Shown here piece by piece: positions 18,502-27,624 of a stretch of DNA of 64,000 nt. Position numbers and translations under genes: made by a program. The stretch is from Polaribacter sp. IC066 (GTDB taxonomy: Bacteria; Bacteroidota; Bacteroidia; Flavobacteriales; Flavobacteriaceae), in the NCBI RefSeq assembly GCF_007997085.1, contig NZ_VORR01000009.1:1-64000 (forward strand), given 5' to 3'. Numbering within the stretch: position 1 is the stretch's first letter; the number at the start of each line of letters is the position of its first letter. Under the pieces are notes generated by a model. That model worked only from the letters and a program-made list of their open reading frames with translations, was not told where the DNA came from and searched no databases.

Positions 18502-19323
18502 TTACAGTTGAGAATTTAACCAGTTTACAACATCTTGTAGCATTTCTTCTTTGCACAAATCGTTTTGTAATTCATGGTAGCCACCTTCATACAATTTTAG
18601 AGTTGCTTTGTCTGTTTTATCGGCAAATTCTTGTGTTCCTTTATAATCGATAATGCTATCGGCAGTGCCATGCAATAAGAATATGTTCGTGTTTAATTTG
18701 CGCGCATTTTCGATGGCCCATGCTCCGGTTTCAATAAATTTGATAGAATAATTAGGACTTATTTTAGCGTGAATTAACGGATCTTCCATGTATTTTTTTA
18801 CTTCTTCTTTATCCCGAGAAATCGCATTTATATCTAATTCGTTTGCCATTGTTAGGGAAGGAATCATATTTTGAAGCATTTTGCCAACAAATAACTTAAT
18901 AGCAGGTGGTTTAAAAGCTAATCTTAAAAACGGACTTGTACCAACAACTCCTTTTAATTCATGCTCTTGTCGAATGGTATAATTGATCACCGTATTGCCA
19001 CCCATAGAATGACCATATAAAAAAACAGGCTTGTTCGGGAAGAGCTTTTTTGCTTTTTCTATGGTCTTTGAAACACTTTCTAAAACGGCTTCAAAATTAG
19101 GATTATGACCTCGTTTTCCAGTTGTTTTTCCATGACCAAAATGATCAAAAGTAACGACAGAAAAATCATTATCAGTTAGTTTTTTTGCAACATGTTGATA
19201 ACGTCCAGAATGTTCACCCATTCCATGGACCAAAATCACAGCGGCTTTTGTGGTTTTTGCCTGCCAATATTGCCCGTAAAATTCGGCGTTGTAAAGAGTA
19301 AAGTTGAATTCTTTATGTGTCAT
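18502..19323 (-). CDS. Alpha/beta hydrolase, monoacylglycerol lipase/lysophospholipase-like
   Basis: 273 aa of the Hydrolase_4 (serine aminopeptidase S33) group. HGMGEHSGRY (33-42) forms the oxyanion-side loop, GHSMGG carries nucleophile Ser106, an acid lies in LLHGTADSIID and the catalytic His in EGGYHEL near the end. This pattern fits monoacylglycerol lipases and lysophospholipases that cleave fatty acyl esters. No signal peptide is present, so it acts in the cytoplasm. Flanking spacers exceed 100 bases, so it is probably monocistronic. Confidence 0.85.
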   Translation of the reverse strand: MTHKEFNFTLYNAEFYGQYWQAKTTKAAVILVHGMGEHSGRYQHVAKKLTDNDFSVVTFDHFGHGKTTGKRGHNPNFEAVLESVSKTIEKAKKLFPNKPVFLYGHSMGGNTVINYTIRQEHELKGVVGTSPFLRLAFKPPAIKLFVGKMLQNMIPSLTMANELDINAISRDKEEVKKYMEDPLIHAKISPNYSIKFIETGAWAIENARKLNTNIFLLHGTADSIIDYKGTQEFADKTDKATLKLYEGGYHELQNDLCKEEMLQDVVNWLNSQL

Positions 19324-19438
19324 AATTGGCTGTTAGTGTATCTTTTTTCTGATGGAATAATCCTATAAAATAAATTTCCTGATGATAAAAATACACTTTT
19401 AAAATGACTTCAATGCGCTGCATTTAATTGTGAATATA

Positions 19439-19828
19439 TTACTCATCAACCGAACCAGCACTTGGAGAAAATAACAAATCAGTAGGATTGTCAATATCAT
19501 ATAAATACTGATATCTTTTAGATTCTTTTTTACAGAAAGGTTCTAAAAGTTTTACCATATTCTTATAACCTGCCATTGTAAGTACACAAAAAAAAGTTTC
19601 GTTGTCTTTTGTAAGAATTCCTTCATCAGATTTGAACAACCCGAAAATCAAATTGCAGTTACGTGGCGTTATAAAATCGACTTGCCCTAAATCTAGTTTT
19701 TGTTTTTTGTCAATAACAGTGTCTATCAAAAGACCTCTAAACTTTATTGCTTCTGCTTTGTCAAAGTTATAAAGGCGAACAATATTTTCGTCGAGACCAT
19801 TAAAATTTTCTATATAATCTAATTCCAT
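19439..19828 (-). CDS. Conserved-looking 129-aa protein of unknown function; has a decayed paralogue next to polA
   Basis: 129 aa, soluble, mixed alpha/beta, with central RNCNLIFGLF and a C-terminal LLEPFCKK...YDIDNPTDLLF. No domain is recognised. Its C-terminal part is clearly repeated as a broken copy at 27392-27486, where matching residues include LLxPFCKE, KYxYDIDxPTDxLF. Both copies lie next to a polA 3' end (intact or decayed). The gene thus travelled with the polA-tail repeats described in the findings. The frame is intact here, which suggests selection on this copy. Confidence 0.6.
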   Translation of the reverse strand: MELDYIENFNGLDENIVRLYNFDKAEAIKFRGLLIDTVIDKKQKLDLGQVDFITPRNCNLIFGLFKSDEGILTKDNETFFCVLTMAGYKNMVKLLEPFCKKESKRYQYLYDIDNPTDLLFSPSAGSVDE

Positions 19829-20179
19829 TTTTTGTTTTTAGTGAAGCTTATTTTTTTTTAGTAGCAAAGTTATGAATTCAAAGTTGCTATTTGAGCTAAT
19901 CTCACTTCATACGCTGAATTTTTTTCATTATTTTGAAGCAGGTTTGATTTAATCGATAGAATTCTTCCTTCTATAAAATAGTTTTTCCTAAAATTAACAA
20001 GAAGCTTTTTTCGTTTTTATAGCTTTTTTTGTGATGCGAATTTAATACAAACAGGTCTTGATTTTGATTGGTGTGTGCCTAAAGTTACCAGAGCAAAGTT
20101 AATTTTTTTGAGTCTAGAAGCAAATCAATGAAGCTTCATAAAAAAGGAATTCATAGGTTTGGAATTCTGTTTTTAGGTT

Positions 20180-20261
20180 GCTTTTAACTAATTAGAGTTT
20201 AATCCGATGTCAACTTCTCAAGGAACACACATTTTAAAAGGATCTATAGTTTCTAATTTTT
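20180..20261 (-). pseudogene. Decayed copy of the polA 3' end
   Basis: On the minus strand this reads FKMCVP*EVDIGLNSN*LKA, aligning with the real PolA tail FKMSVPLDVEMDVGSNWLEAH. Two stops, point changes and a 36-base internal deletion separate it from 27631-27740. It is about 350 bases upstream of the 129-aa gene in minus-strand terms, the same order (polA tail, then 129-aa gene) as near the intact polA. The copy is too short ever to have encoded a polymerase. Confidence 0.75.
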
Positions 20262-20474
20262 AACGATTCAGATGGTTTTATTTTTTTAAAGTGGATTGGT
20301 CAGCAATGATTTTTATTGAAGTTCTTAAATAATGAGCTCCAGGAAACTTTATCACACAGACAAGAAAATTATCTTTTTTTTATTCGCTGATAAGATGTGA
20401 TTGTTTTATTTTTATCGAAATAACTCCCCGAGGCTTTGCCTTAGTTGTAGTGAATAGATTCAAGATTTTTAGAA

Positions 20475-20508
20475 TCAAGAATCAAGACAAAAAAAGCTTG
20501 ATTCTTGA
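20475..20508. repeat. 12-bp perfect inverted repeat
   Basis: Arms TCAAGAATCAAG (20475-20486) and CTTGATTCTTGA (20497-20508) are exact complements around a ten-base A-rich loop. They lie in the 1-kb gene-free stretch between the 129-aa gene and sdhB. A hairpin or bidirectional terminator is possible. Similar AATCAAGA-type hairpins are common between genes in Flavobacteria (from memory). Apart from this and the polA relic the stretch shows no feature. Confidence 0.5.
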
Positions 20509-20823
20509 AACAAATCGTTCTTATTTCTATTACTTTTATGGCTCTTTTAAATAAGTTTATGTATCACTTAAAACCATATTGTTAACTTTTTTTCGAAAAA
20601 GAACCAACTAAAAATATCGGAAACTTCGTAAGCATCGATTTGTTATTTATGAATAGCTTCTGGCTATTTTTTTGTATTTTATATACGCACTATCGCCGTT
20701 AGAAAGGCATTTATATTAAAAATAGTATATTTTTTTTTTACTAAAAAAGGAAAATAAGCTAGAATAACTTCAATAAATTTTCTGGAGCATTCAGTTTTGC
20801 AAAAATAAATTCGTTGTCATTTT

Positions 20824-21570
20824 TTATGATCCTAGCAAGTTACTTTTAATTCTTCGGGCATTCATTTCTGCGATATTGATGATCGAAATACTTTCGGGGC
20901 ATTCTACTTCGCAGGCACCCGTAAATGTGCAGTTTCCAAAACCTTCTGCCTCCATTTGATAGGTCATTTCTGCAACACGTTTATGTTCTTCAGCTTTTCC
21001 TTGAGGCAAACTGTTTAGGTGATTAATTTTTGCTGATGTAAATAGAGCAGCTGATGCATTTTTACAGGTCGCCACACAAGCACCACAGCCAATACAGGCC
21101 GCTGCATCCATGGCGCGATCTGAAATAGCTTTGGGTACCGGAATTGCATTTGCTTCTGGCGCAGTTCCCGTTTTTGAACTAATATAGGCACCCTGTTCTA
21201 TAATTCTATCGAAAGCAGAGCGGTCTACAACTAAATCTTTAATGATCGGGAATGAAGTTGCACGCCAAGGTTCTACCACAATAGTATCGCCGTCATTAAA
21301 ACTTCGCATGTGCAATTGACAGGTCGTTATGTTATCATGTGGGCCGTGTGCACGACCATTGATAAAAACACCACATTGGCCACAAATACCTTCTCTACAA
21401 TCGTACTCAAAAGCAATGACTTTTTCGTTTTTAAGAACGAGTAATTCATTTAAATGGTCTAAAGCTTCTAAAAAAGACATGTCTTCAGTTAAACCTTCTA
21501 CTTCGTAATTCTTTATGGCTCCTTTATGTTTCGGACTATTTTGTCTCCAGATTTTGAATGTTATTTTCAT
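20824..21570 (-). CDS. sdhB: Succinate dehydrogenase/fumarate reductase iron-sulfur subunit
   Basis: 248 aa. The plant-type [2Fe-2S] ferredoxin domain has Cys58, Cys63, Cys66 and Cys84. The C-terminal helical domain holds the [4Fe-4S] and [3Fe-4S] clusters in CIGCGACVATC and the CTFTGACEVECP block. It carries electrons from the flavoprotein to the quinone site of complex II. It is the last gene of the sdhC-sdhA-sdhB operon and starts six bases after sdhA ends. The family assignment is secure. Succinate oxidation versus fumarate reduction cannot be decided from sequence alone. Confidence 0.93.
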   Translation of the reverse strand: MKITFKIWRQNSPKHKGAIKNYEVEGLTEDMSFLEALDHLNELLVLKNEKVIAFEYDCREGICGQCGVFINGRAHGPHDNITTCQLHMRSFNDGDTIVVEPWRATSFPIIKDLVVDRSAFDRIIEQGAYISSKTGTAPEANAIPVPKAISDRAMDAAACIGCGACVATCKNASAALFTSAKINHLNSLPQGKAEEHKRVAEMTYQMEAEGFGNCTFTGACEVECPESISIINIAEMNARRIKSNLLGS

Positions 21571-21576
21571 GATATA

Positions 21577-23487
21577 TTATTTATAGCTTCTTACGGAGGG
21601 TTTTACAAATTCGAATTTGAGTGCTTCTTTATGTAATTTAAAATCACCTTTATCATATTCCCAAGCAGAAACATAAGAATATTCTTCATCGATACGAACG
21701 GCTTCGCCTTCTTTAGTTTGAAACTCTTCTCTAAAATGTGCGCCGCAAGATTCTTCGCGCTCTAACGCATCGGTACACATCAAAATTCCTAATTCAATAA
21801 AGTCAGCTACACGCAATGCTTTTTCTAATTCTGTATTCATTTCTTTGTCATCTCCTGTGACTTTTACCTCTTTCCAAAACTGATTTTTAATCCTTTTAAT
21901 TTGAAAAATAGCTTTTTCTAAACCCAACTTATTTCGACTCATAGCGCATTCTTGCCACATGACTTTACCGAGTTCTCTATGAAAATGATCTACTGTTTTT
22001 GTTCCGTTTATAGCTAGTACTTTATCTATATAAGCTTTGGTTTCTTTTTCAGCTTTGTCAAATTCTGGGTGATCTGTTGTTGGATGGTCTGTTTTAATTT
22101 CAGAAGCTAAATAGTTATTAATGGTATTTGGTAATATAAAATAACCGTCAATACTTGCCTGCAATAACGAGTTTGCTCCAAGCCTATTAGCGCCATGGTC
22201 TGAAAAATTACACTCTCCGATGGCATATAAACCAGGAATGGTGGTCATTAATTCGTAATCTACCCAAAGGCCACCCATCGAGAAATGTGCTGCTGGCGAG
22301 ATTTGCATAGGTTCTTTATACGCATCAATACCTGTAATTTTTTTGTACATTTTAAAGAGGTTTCCATAGCGATCTTTTACGGTTTCCAAGCCAAATGTTT
22401 GAATAGGATGCTTAAAATCTAAATAAACCGCATTTTTTAAACGCCCTACTCCAAAACCGGCATCAATGCGTTCTTTTGCAGCGCGTGATGCAATATCTCT
22501 AGGTGCTAAATTACCAAAGCTTGGGTACCGTCTTTCTAGGTAGTAATCCCGCTCTTGTTCAGGAATATCGTTGGCTTTTCTTGAATCTGCTTTTTTTGTC
22601 GGAACCCAAATACGACCATCATTACGCAGAGATTCAGACATTAATGTGAGTTTAGATTGTGCTTCACTAGATTGAGGCAGCGCTGTTGGATGAATTTGGG
22701 TAAAGCTAGGCGCTCCGAATAAAGCACCTTTTTTATGTGCTTTCCACAAGGCACTGCCGTTACAGCCAATGGCTAATGTAGAAAGTCTAAACACACGAGA
22801 GTAGCCTCCTGTTGCTAAAACTACGGCATCGGCAGCAAAACGTTTTAATTTACCAGTAACCAAATCTCTAACAATAATGCCTTTTGCTTTTCCATCAATC
22901 ACCACTAAATCTAACATTTCGCTGCGCGGAAACATTGCTACTTTTTTAGCGCGCACCATTTTATACAATTGAGAATACGCTGCTAAAAGCAATTGCTGGC
23001 CTGTTTGTCCGCGAGCATAAAATGTACGTTGTACTTGAACACCTCCAAAACTTCTATTGACTAAAGTACCGCCGTATTCTCTTGCAAAAGGTACACCTTG
23101 TTGTACAAAATGATCAATAAGTGGTGCAGATAATTCGGCTAGTCTATAAGTGTTTGCCTCACGCGATCTAAAGTCACCACCTTTTAAGGTATCATAAAAC
23201 ATACGATACACACTATCGCCGTCATGCTGATAGTTTTTTGCTGCGTTGATACCGCCTTGAGCTGCCACAGAGTGCGCTCGTCTTGCAGAATCTTGATAGC
23301 AAAAACATTGCACATCATAGCCTAATTCGGCCAAAGTAGAAGCTGCACCAGCTCCAGACAATCCAGAGCCAACCACAATAATATTCAGTTTTTTCTTATT
23401 TGCTGGGTTTATTAATTGCGACTTCACTTGATAGTTACGCCATTTCTCTTCTAGTTTTCCTTCTGGTATTTTTGAATTTAATTTCAT
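21577..23487 (-). CDS. sdhA: Succinate dehydrogenase/fumarate reductase flavoprotein subunit
   Basis: 636 aa. The N-terminal FAD Rossmann motif [13 protein letters not shown], the covalent-FAD histidine (His72 in [11 protein letters not shown]), the substrate-site HPTALPQ loop, the catalytic arginine block [12 protein letters not shown] and PAAHFSMGG are all present. It oxidises succinate to fumarate on the cytoplasmic side of the membrane. It lies in an sdhCAB operon with short spacers (7 bases on each side). The sequence seems to differ at many positions from the usual Flavobacteriaceae SdhA (from memory), so it may be a second, acquired copy. That is inference. Confidence 0.92.
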   Translation of the reverse strand: MKLNSKIPEGKLEEKWRNYQVKSQLINPANKKKLNIIVVGSGLSGAGAASTLAELGYDVQCFCYQDSARRAHSVAAQGGINAAKNYQHDGDSVYRMFYDTLKGGDFRSREANTYRLAELSAPLIDHFVQQGVPFAREYGGTLVNRSFGGVQVQRTFYARGQTGQQLLLAAYSQLYKMVRAKKVAMFPRSEMLDLVVIDGKAKGIIVRDLVTGKLKRFAADAVVLATGGYSRVFRLSTLAIGCNGSALWKAHKKGALFGAPSFTQIHPTALPQSSEAQSKLTLMSESLRNDGRIWVPTKKADSRKANDIPEQERDYYLERRYPSFGNLAPRDIASRAAKERIDAGFGVGRLKNAVYLDFKHPIQTFGLETVKDRYGNLFKMYKKITGIDAYKEPMQISPAAHFSMGGLWVDYELMTTIPGLYAIGECNFSDHGANRLGANSLLQASIDGYFILPNTINNYLASEIKTDHPTTDHPEFDKAEKETKAYIDKVLAINGTKTVDHFHRELGKVMWQECAMSRNKLGLEKAIFQIKRIKNQFWKEVKVTGDDKEMNTELEKALRVADFIELGILMCTDALEREESCGAHFREEFQTKEGEAVRIDEEYSYVSAWEYDKGDFKLHKEALKFEFVKPSVRSYK

Positions 23488-23494
23488 TTTCGAG

Positions 23495-24148
23495 TTATTT
23501 TAGGTACACAATAATAGGAATGATGCCAAAACCAACTCCCATAATAACAGCATATATTAAGGCTATTTTTGCTATAATTTGCAAACCTTTTTTATGGTAA
23601 AAACCTAAAGTTTTAAAGGCACTTTTTAAGCCGTGATGCAAATGCAATGCCAACGGAATAGAAATCAATGTATAAAAAAGAACAAAGTAGATGTTCTGAA
23701 AGAGACTGTAAGTTACTTCGTAAACATCTTTATGTCCAAAAGCATCCATACCAACTTCTTCTCCTAAACCAAGTTTGATGCGTGCCCAAAAATTAGCAAG
23801 GTGAATAATGATAAAAATTAAGATAAGCGTTCCTAAAATCCCCATGTTTTTTGATGCCCAAGCACTGTTTTCTTTGGAGTGATTTAAAACATATTTTTGA
23901 GGTTTAGCCTTGCGATTTTTTAGTGTTATTAATAAGGCATAAAGTGCGTGAACAATAATAGAAACATATAAAATGTAGGCTATAATTTTGATGAACGAAC
24001 TTTCTCTTAATGTTGTTGAATAGGAGTTGTATGCATCTCTAGCAATATCTTCTGGTAATAGTAAAATGCAATTTGCAGAGAGATGTACAACTAAAAAAAC
24101 ACATAGAAATAAACCTGTGAGTGCAATGATAGATTTTTTGAAAAACAT
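23495..24148 (-). CDS. sdhC: Succinate dehydrogenase cytochrome b subunit (B-type, single polypeptide)
   Basis: 217 aa with five predicted membrane helices and several helix histidines suited to haem ligation (HLSAN near residue 23, [21 protein letters not shown]). This is the b558-type anchor in which SdhC and SdhD are fused, typical of Bacteroidota and Bacillus-type complex II. It anchors SdhAB and reduces menaquinone. First gene of the operon. The 279-base region upstream shows no other feature. Confidence 0.9.
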   Translation of the reverse strand: MFFKKSIIALTGLFLCVFLVVHLSANCILLLPEDIARDAYNSYSTTLRESSFIKIIAYILYVSIIVHALYALLITLKNRKAKPQKYVLNHSKENSAWASKNMGILGTLILIFIIIHLANFWARIKLGLGEEVGMDAFGHKDVYEVTYSLFQNIYFVLFYTLISIPLALHLHHGLKSAFKTLGFYHKKGLQIIAKIALIYAVIMGVGFGIIPIIVYLK

Positions 24149-24427
24149 CTGTTATTTATATTTTTGAATGGATGTGAAAACTACGAGTATCATTTATGTG
24201 TTGTTTCTTTCGTTATAAATAGATTCTTAAAATCAGTTAAGCATGGACTAAACTAAAAATTAGTACGAAATTTTCAGAAAAGTGTAGCACTAGAAACTGC
24301 GCCTAAGCATTATTATAAAATTGTTCATAGAGCAATGATGTAAACTTTTTCTATGACGCATCTTTATCTATTTCATTTGATATCAAAATTGATTAAAAAG
24401 TATAAAAAAGGTGTCTTTTGGTATTTC

Positions 24428-27145
24428 CTAACTTGTACTTTTTAATCCGCCAGACAATGCATTTACTAATAATAAAAGCATTAATAATAATTTATTTTCC
24501 TCTTTTGAGTCACTGTTTTTATGCGCTCTCCATTTCTTGAGCGATTGGATTTGAATAACGTGTAACACACCTAAAGCCTCTTTTCTTAACTTGTTATTTT
24601 CTAGTTTAGAAACTCTTCGTTCTGCGACCAATCTACTTAACAGGTTTTCAATCTGTTTTAAACAGAGCTCGTAATCGGTTACTATAAGTTCCATCAGCGA
24701 TGTTTTAACTTCAGGATCATGAACCAAATCAGCAAAGGCTTTCATAATTTCAGTATCTGAATTCAAAAGATTCGTCTCAATTTGAATCAGATCATATTTT
24801 AGGAAGCGCCATTCTTGTGCCAAAGTTTTTAAGTACTTAAAATCATCAGGGTACTGTTCTTCAAACTTACCAAGTGCGGCGCCAGTTCCAAACCAACCCG
24901 TAAGATTAAATCTTGCTTGGTTCCAGCTAAATACCCACGGTATAGAACGAAGATCATTGAGAGACCGTTGTCCCCTTCTTCGTGCGGGTCTAGAACCTAT
25001 TTTGCTTTGTTCTAAAACATCTATTGGGGTAGCTTGGCTGTAAAATTCTATAAACTTGGGATGATCTAACAACTGTCTGTAATTATTTCGAGACATTTCT
25101 ACAAGACGGTCCATTATATCATATAATTTTTGGTCTTTAACTTCGTTATTTGCTATCATTGTTTGACGAGCGGTGCTAGAAATCATCATTTCTAGATTAT
25201 AACAAGCGTTGATGCGATTGGCAAATTGATCGGCAATGGTTTCACCCTGCACCGTCATTTTAATATGGCCACTCATAGAACCCGGTGGCATGCTTTCTAA
25301 AAAACGATGGATTTTTCCGCCTCCTCTACTGATAGTTCCGCCACGACCATGAAAAAAACAAAGTTGAATTCCGAGTCTACGGCCTACTTCGGTAAGATTT
25401 TCTTCTGCTTTGTAAATAGTCCATCTACTAGTTAAAATACCACCATCCTTGTTACTATCGCTATACCCTAACATCACTTCTTGAACAAAGGTTTCTTTGC
25501 GCATTCGTAAGTTTTTAACCGTTGAATGAGTCAAAAATGCTTCTAGGATATCAGGACCAGCAATCAAATCATCAATAGTTTCTAATAATGGTACAACAGG
25601 TAAATTAGAATCTTTAAGACCTACCTCACGCAAAAAGAGAAAAACAAGAAGTAAATCACTTAAACTTCTAGTCATGCTTACAATTACAGCTCCAATACCA
25701 TTGCTTCCATGCAGATCTACATATTCTTTGACTTCCCTAAAATATCCAAGTAGATTATCTGCTTCTGGTCCGCATAAAGTTCCAGCCACCAGAAAAGGAC
25801 GATTGCTTAATAATTCTTGATTGATAAAGGACAGTCTTTTTTCTTCATTCCAACTAGAATAATCAGTGTCTATGGCGCCTGAAGCTAGAAGTATTTGACG
25901 AATAGCTTTTTCATGATATTCACTGTTCTGCCTAATATCTAGCTTTGCTAAATGGAAGCCAAAGCAATCAAGAGATCGCTCAATAGGAAGCAGGCATTCT
26001 TTGTTTATTCGGTTTGCTCCGAGGTCAACTAAAATAGTTCTTAGTTTTTTTAATTCTTTAACTAAATCTTCTGGCCGGTGGTAATAGCATTCTTTGTCAA
26101 GCTTAAAATGTCCATCTAGCGTATTTTGCAAACGCACAATTAACAAGTTAACGAATTGACGCAAAGGTTCAGACGGATTGCGTTCTAAAGCCTTTTGACC
26201 AGCTTCCCCTAATTTTTCGGCATTTGCTTTAAATTCAAGAACAAAGTTCGATGGAATCTCATTTAAGTATTCTGAAAAACTGAGTTCTTTGGCTAAAAGA
26301 ACCAACTCTTTTTTTATGATTTTCAAGGCTGAATGCCGATGCAGTTTCAGCGTAGAGGCAGTAAATTCTGGAGTAACGTATGGATGACCGTCTCGATCTC
26401 CACCAACCCAACTTCCAAACTCAAGTTTAGGAAATTGTTCTGGTCGTTCTAGATTTTTTTGGGAAAACCTCATGTATTTCCAAGCATTTAGTAAACGTTG
26501 ATCTGCCAATCGCAAAGCTTCTGGGAATACATTTTCAAAGTAGTGCATTACGTTACTGCGTTCATCTTCTAATCTTGGTTTTTGTAGATAAATTTCTCCT
26601 GTTCGCCACCAACGCTCTAGTAAGCTTTTAATTTCTTGTCTTAGTACTGCGCGTTCTGAATTAGACCAAAGTGGATTCTCATTTTTTACTAATAAAATAT
26701 AAAGCTCTCGGTGAATATCTAATACCGTTAACCGTTTTGCCTCTGAAGGATGTGCTGTTAATACAGGCGTTACTTTAATTTTTGGCAATAAATCGGCTAT
26801 TTCTTGCTCCTTAATTCCTGATGTATGCCATAATTTCAAGGTTTCTCCCCAAGATCCACGGATACTTTCCAATCCGAATTCAGTTTCTATTTTTCTACGA
26901 AATTGAGTGGCAGCGTTTTCTTCTACAGAATTAAGGAGTTCAAAACAAATTCCGATTGCTTGTGCCACTTTTTCATTGGGAATTTCGTTGTAATTGAAGT
27001 TCAATTGATTATTTTCTAAAGGAATCATCGCCGCTAGTTTTTCTTCGCCGAGTGATTGCAACATTTCTTTGAAAGCAGACATGAGATAGGTGAAATCTAC
27101 TCTAATCTTCTGTGAGCCTTGTAGTTCAAGTGTTTTTTTTTCCAT
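24428..27145 (-). CDS. ppc: Second, divergent phosphoenolpyruvate carboxylase
   Basis: 905 aa with all PEP carboxylase blocks: LTAHPSEAKR, VGGDRDGHPYVTP, LDIRQNS, GYSDSNKDGG, FHGRGGTISRGGG and TVQGETIADQF, then IGSRPARR and SIPWVFSWNQ. It keeps the classical His before GRGG that the first copy lacks. TAHPS replaces TAHPT, and the tail ends LKSTS instead of xNTG. It is only distantly similar to the 859-aa enzyme at 11667-14246, so the two are not a recent duplication. It lies on the same strand upstream of sdhCAB, inside the interval bounded by decayed polA tails, which fits acquisition as part of an inserted block. Confidence 0.9.
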   Translation of the reverse strand: MEKKTLELQGSQKIRVDFTYLMSAFKEMLQSLGEEKLAAMIPLENNQLNFNYNEIPNEKVAQAIGICFELLNSVEENAATQFRRKIETEFGLESIRGSWGETLKLWHTSGIKEQEIADLLPKIKVTPVLTAHPSEAKRLTVLDIHRELYILLVKNENPLWSNSERAVLRQEIKSLLERWWRTGEIYLQKPRLEDERSNVMHYFENVFPEALRLADQRLLNAWKYMRFSQKNLERPEQFPKLEFGSWVGGDRDGHPYVTPEFTASTLKLHRHSALKIIKKELVLLAKELSFSEYLNEIPSNFVLEFKANAEKLGEAGQKALERNPSEPLRQFVNLLIVRLQNTLDGHFKLDKECYYHRPEDLVKELKKLRTILVDLGANRINKECLLPIERSLDCFGFHLAKLDIRQNSEYHEKAIRQILLASGAIDTDYSSWNEEKRLSFINQELLSNRPFLVAGTLCGPEADNLLGYFREVKEYVDLHGSNGIGAVIVSMTRSLSDLLLVFLFLREVGLKDSNLPVVPLLETIDDLIAGPDILEAFLTHSTVKNLRMRKETFVQEVMLGYSDSNKDGGILTSRWTIYKAEENLTEVGRRLGIQLCFFHGRGGTISRGGGKIHRFLESMPPGSMSGHIKMTVQGETIADQFANRINACYNLEMMISSTARQTMIANNEVKDQKLYDIMDRLVEMSRNNYRQLLDHPKFIEFYSQATPIDVLEQSKIGSRPARRRGQRSLNDLRSIPWVFSWNQARFNLTGWFGTGAALGKFEEQYPDDFKYLKTLAQEWRFLKYDLIQIETNLLNSDTEIMKAFADLVHDPEVKTSLMELIVTDYELCLKQIENLLSRLVAERRVSKLENNKLRKEALGVLHVIQIQSLKKWRAHKNSDSKEENKLLLMLLLLVNALSGGLKSTS

Positions 27146-27277
27146 GCAATTAATTTTTAATCAAAAATAAAAAAACACGAGGCTTTTTTTTATGATTTAT
27201 GTCATGTTTTTAGATGATTTGAATGGAAATAAATTAAAAAGTAGGGAGGTTAAGACTAAAAAAAATAGAATACATAT

Positions 27278-27360
27278 ATTTTAAGTCGTTTCTAACCGAT
27301 TAGAATCAATACCAAAATAGGTATTCAAAAAACTAATATTTTAAAAGCATGTAAATTTTG
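27278..27360 (-). pseudogene. Second decayed copy of the polA 3' end
   Basis: The minus strand reads AFKILVFLNTYFGIDSNRLET, matching position by position the PolA tail AFKMSVPLDVEMDVGSNWLEA (about nine identities plus conservative changes, no gap). It lies 32 bases beyond the broken 129-aa gene copy and about 270 bases from the end of the real polA. The same words (TTCTAACC, ATTTTAAAAGCAT) recur in the DNA at matching spacing. Confidence 0.65.
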
Positions 27361-27391
27361 TTAAATAAATAACAATGAAATAGCAGTCTTG

Positions 27392-27486
27392 CAAAATAGC
27401 GAATCTGTAGGATGGTCAATATCATAAAAATACTTAATAGATTATTCTTTGCAAAAAGGGGCTAAAAGGTTTGCCGTATTTGCAAT
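27392..27486 (-). pseudogene. Decayed copy of the 129-aa gene (C-terminal part)
   Basis: The minus strand reads NTANLLAPFCKE*SIKYFYDIDHPTDSLF, aligning with KNMVKLLEPFCKKESKRY...YDIDNPTDLLF of the intact gene at 19439-19828. One stop and several changes show it is dead. Homology stops exactly where a perfect 16-bp hairpin begins (27485), so that element or an event at it removed the 5' part. Confidence 0.75.
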
Positions 27487-27519
27487 TCTTTTTTCTAGTA
27501 AAATACTAGAAAAAAGAAT
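27485..27519. repeat. Perfect 16-bp hairpin between polA and the 129-aa relic
   Basis: Arms 27485-27500 (ATTCTTTTTTCTAGTA) and 27504-27519 are exact complements with a three-base AAA loop. It lies about 105 bases downstream of the polA stop. It may act as the polA terminator, although no separate T-run follows on the minus strand, or it may mark a rearrangement junction. Confidence 0.6.
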
Positions 27520-27624
27520 GGTTCTTTGTAGATACTTAAAATTTAAGCTTATCAAGTAATAAAAATAATGAAGACTAAAAGGTCTTTTTATTTGACGTAA
27601 AAGCTGTGTTAGAAATTGCTAATT

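Noticed and set aside
19410..19438. Further polA-tail copy next to the 129-aa gene
   Set aside because: Shares one 8-base word (AATGCGCT) but little beyond it, and the translation does not match the PolA tail.
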